Origin: Alphaproteobacteria bacterium
GTDB taxonomy: Bacteria > Pseudomonadota > Alphaproteobacteria > Micavibrionales > Micavibrionaceae
NCBI GenBank assembly: GCA_030639165.1
Contig: DAOWDF010000118.1
Coordinates: forward strand, 1 to 6,472
Length of the DNA: 6,472 nucleotides
Direction of reading: 5' to 3'
Positions within the stretch are counted from its first letter, which is position 1, and every line of letters starts with the position of its first letter. Shown piece by piece: positions 5,491 through 6,472 of the stretch. The notes under the pieces were generated by a model, which worked only from the letters and a program-made list of their open reading frames with translations, was not told where the DNA came from and did no database searches. The position numbers and the translations under genes were made by a program.

Positions 5491-6472
5491 TAAAACCAGA
5501 TATCGTTATTTTCGGCGCAGGAATAGCAGGGCTTTGGACATTTCACAGCTTGAAGAAAATGGGCTATGACGTACTATTATTGGAGCGCGAAAGCATTGGC
5601 GGCGGCCAGACCATTGCTTCACAAGGAATTATCCATTCAGGTCTAAAATTCTCACTAGCAGGCAAGGTAAACAAGCTCGCAAAATCTATTAGCGCAATGA
5701 ATGAGCGCTGGAGCGCCGCACTTTGCGGAACTGGTGAGATCGATCTATCATCGGTAAATATCAATGCAAAATCGCAACAACTAATGATCCCCCATGGCAT
5801 TATGGGCGGAATTACAAAGCTGATAACCAAACAAGCTCTTGGCAATAACGCCCACAATATTGCGAAAGATGACTGGTCAGAAGATACCAAAAGCTCAGGA
5901 TTTAAAGGCTCGATAGTTCATATGGATGAACCAGTTTTAGACGTGCCAAACTTGATCCGCAGCCTTGCCGAACCTTATAAAGACAACATAAGAAAATGCA
6001 GCTCGGACGATCCTTTCAAATTCCTAAAAGACAATAATATACAAGCCAAACAAATCATATTCACCGCCGCATCCAGTAATAATGAAATCGCCAAAGCATC
6101 AAACCACGATAAAGGGCTGTCCACACAAAAACGCCCGCTTGTTCAGGGAATGGTCAAAAACGCGCCCTTCCCCCTTTTCGCGCATCTGATCGGCAAAACC
6201 GATAAACCAGTGGCCTCGATTACTACGCACAAAACCAGCAGCGGAGAATTAGTTTGGTATATTGGCGGCGGAGCAGCAGAGCGCAAAATGGATGCTAATC
6301 CCGAAGACGTTCACAGGGCCATGATAAGTGCATTCAAAAGCTACCTCCCAAATATAGATTTCACTAAGGCGGAATGGTCAACCCTCCCAATTGAACGCAT
6401 TGAAGGGAAGTCAAAAACTGATAGCTGGATGCCAGATACGCCGACAATTCACCGCGCAGATGAGGCGCTATA
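5487..6472 (+). CDS. DAO-family FAD-dependent oxidoreductase, 3' end beyond window
   Basis: An open frame of 328 codons runs off the window. The N-terminus is a Rossmann FAD-binding fold: strand DIVIFGAGIAGL with GAGIAG at 10-15, and E33 at the end of the second strand to hold the FAD ribose. A flavin-loop segment with SQGIIHSG (45-52) follows, as in D-amino-acid, L-2-hydroxyglutarate or glycerol-3-phosphate oxidase relatives. Residues 190-201 (IIFTAASSNNEI) occupy the place of the usual second FAD motif (AG-G), but the glycines are replaced. The ATG overlaps the hydrolase stop as ATGA. No clear ribosome site precedes it, so translation probably depends on the upstream gene. The next ATG in frame (residue 25) would remove the dinucleotide-binding motif. 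No signal peptide is seen. The substrate cannot be assigned; family members oxidise amines, amino acids or hydroxy acids. Typical length is 360-430 aa. Confidence 0.88.
   Translation, partial: MIKPDIVIFGAGIAGLWTFHSLKKMGYDVLLLERESIGGGQTIASQGIIHSGLKFSLAGKVNKLAKSISAMNERWSAALCGTGEIDLSSVNINAKSQQLMIPHGIMGGITKLITKQALGNNAHNIAKDDWSEDTKSSGFKGSIVHMDEPVLDVPNLIRSLAEPYKDNIRKCSSDDPFKFLKDNNIQAKQIIFTAASSNNEIAKASNHDKGLSTQKRPLVQGMVKNAPFPLFAHLIGKTDKPVASITTHKTSSGELVWYIGGGAAERKMDANPEDVHRAMISAFKSYLPNIDFTKAEWSTLPIERIEGKSKTDSWMPDTPTIHRADEAL

Noticed and set aside
5564..5890. Minus-strand open frame opposite the oxidoreductase gene
   Set aside because: It is antisense to the FAD-binding region of a well-supported gene, and no domain is recognised.

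Overview
This window looks like chromosomal DNA of an alphaproteobacterium with moderate-to-low G+C. The basis is the SecA sequence (897 aa, GTG start, C-terminal zinc finger) and the layout: secA is divergent from a parvulin-type peptidyl-prolyl isomerase, with a MutT-type Nudix gene further along the same strand. From memory, that arrangement recurs in Alphaproteobacteria, usually with argJ between the isomerase and mutT. No argJ is present here. No genus can be assigned from the sequence alone.

Layout. Positions 1-350 (minus) hold the first 116 codons of a MutT-like 8-oxo-dGTP diphosphatase, cut by the window edge. A 93-base gap with a 9-bp hairpin separates it from a membrane-anchored PpiC/SurA-type foldase (444-1565, minus). 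Its tail is Ala/Glu/Pro-rich and contains a perfect 21-bp tandem duplication. A 181-base divergent intergenic region (1566-1746) carries a plausible sigma70-like promoter for each direction. The complete secA follows (1747-4440, plus). Positions 4441-4593 hold a striking 126-base composite palindrome. Next come an alpha/beta hydrolase (4594-5490) and, overlapping its stop by four bases, a DAO-type FAD-dependent oxidoreductase (5487 to the window end, incomplete).

How the genes fit together. SecA drives proteins through SecYEG, and the divergent foldase would help exported proteins fold on the far side of the membrane, so the pair makes functional sense. MutT cleans the nucleotide pool and is probably linked only by conserved position. 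The hydrolase and oxidoreductase look translationally coupled and probably act in one pathway, whose substrate cannot be read from the sequence. Both depart from family motifs: the usual catalytic Asp site of the hydrolase is Leu, and the second FAD-contact motif of the oxidoreductase is degenerate.

Most of the window is housekeeping. The best candidate for something not routinely described is the palindrome at 4445-4570. Two 41-base two-tier hairpins face each other as mirror images around a central hairpin, with conserved architecture but different inner-stem sequences. No RNA genes, CRISPR arrays, transposase genes or phage genes were seen. No gene-free stretch exceeds 181 bases.
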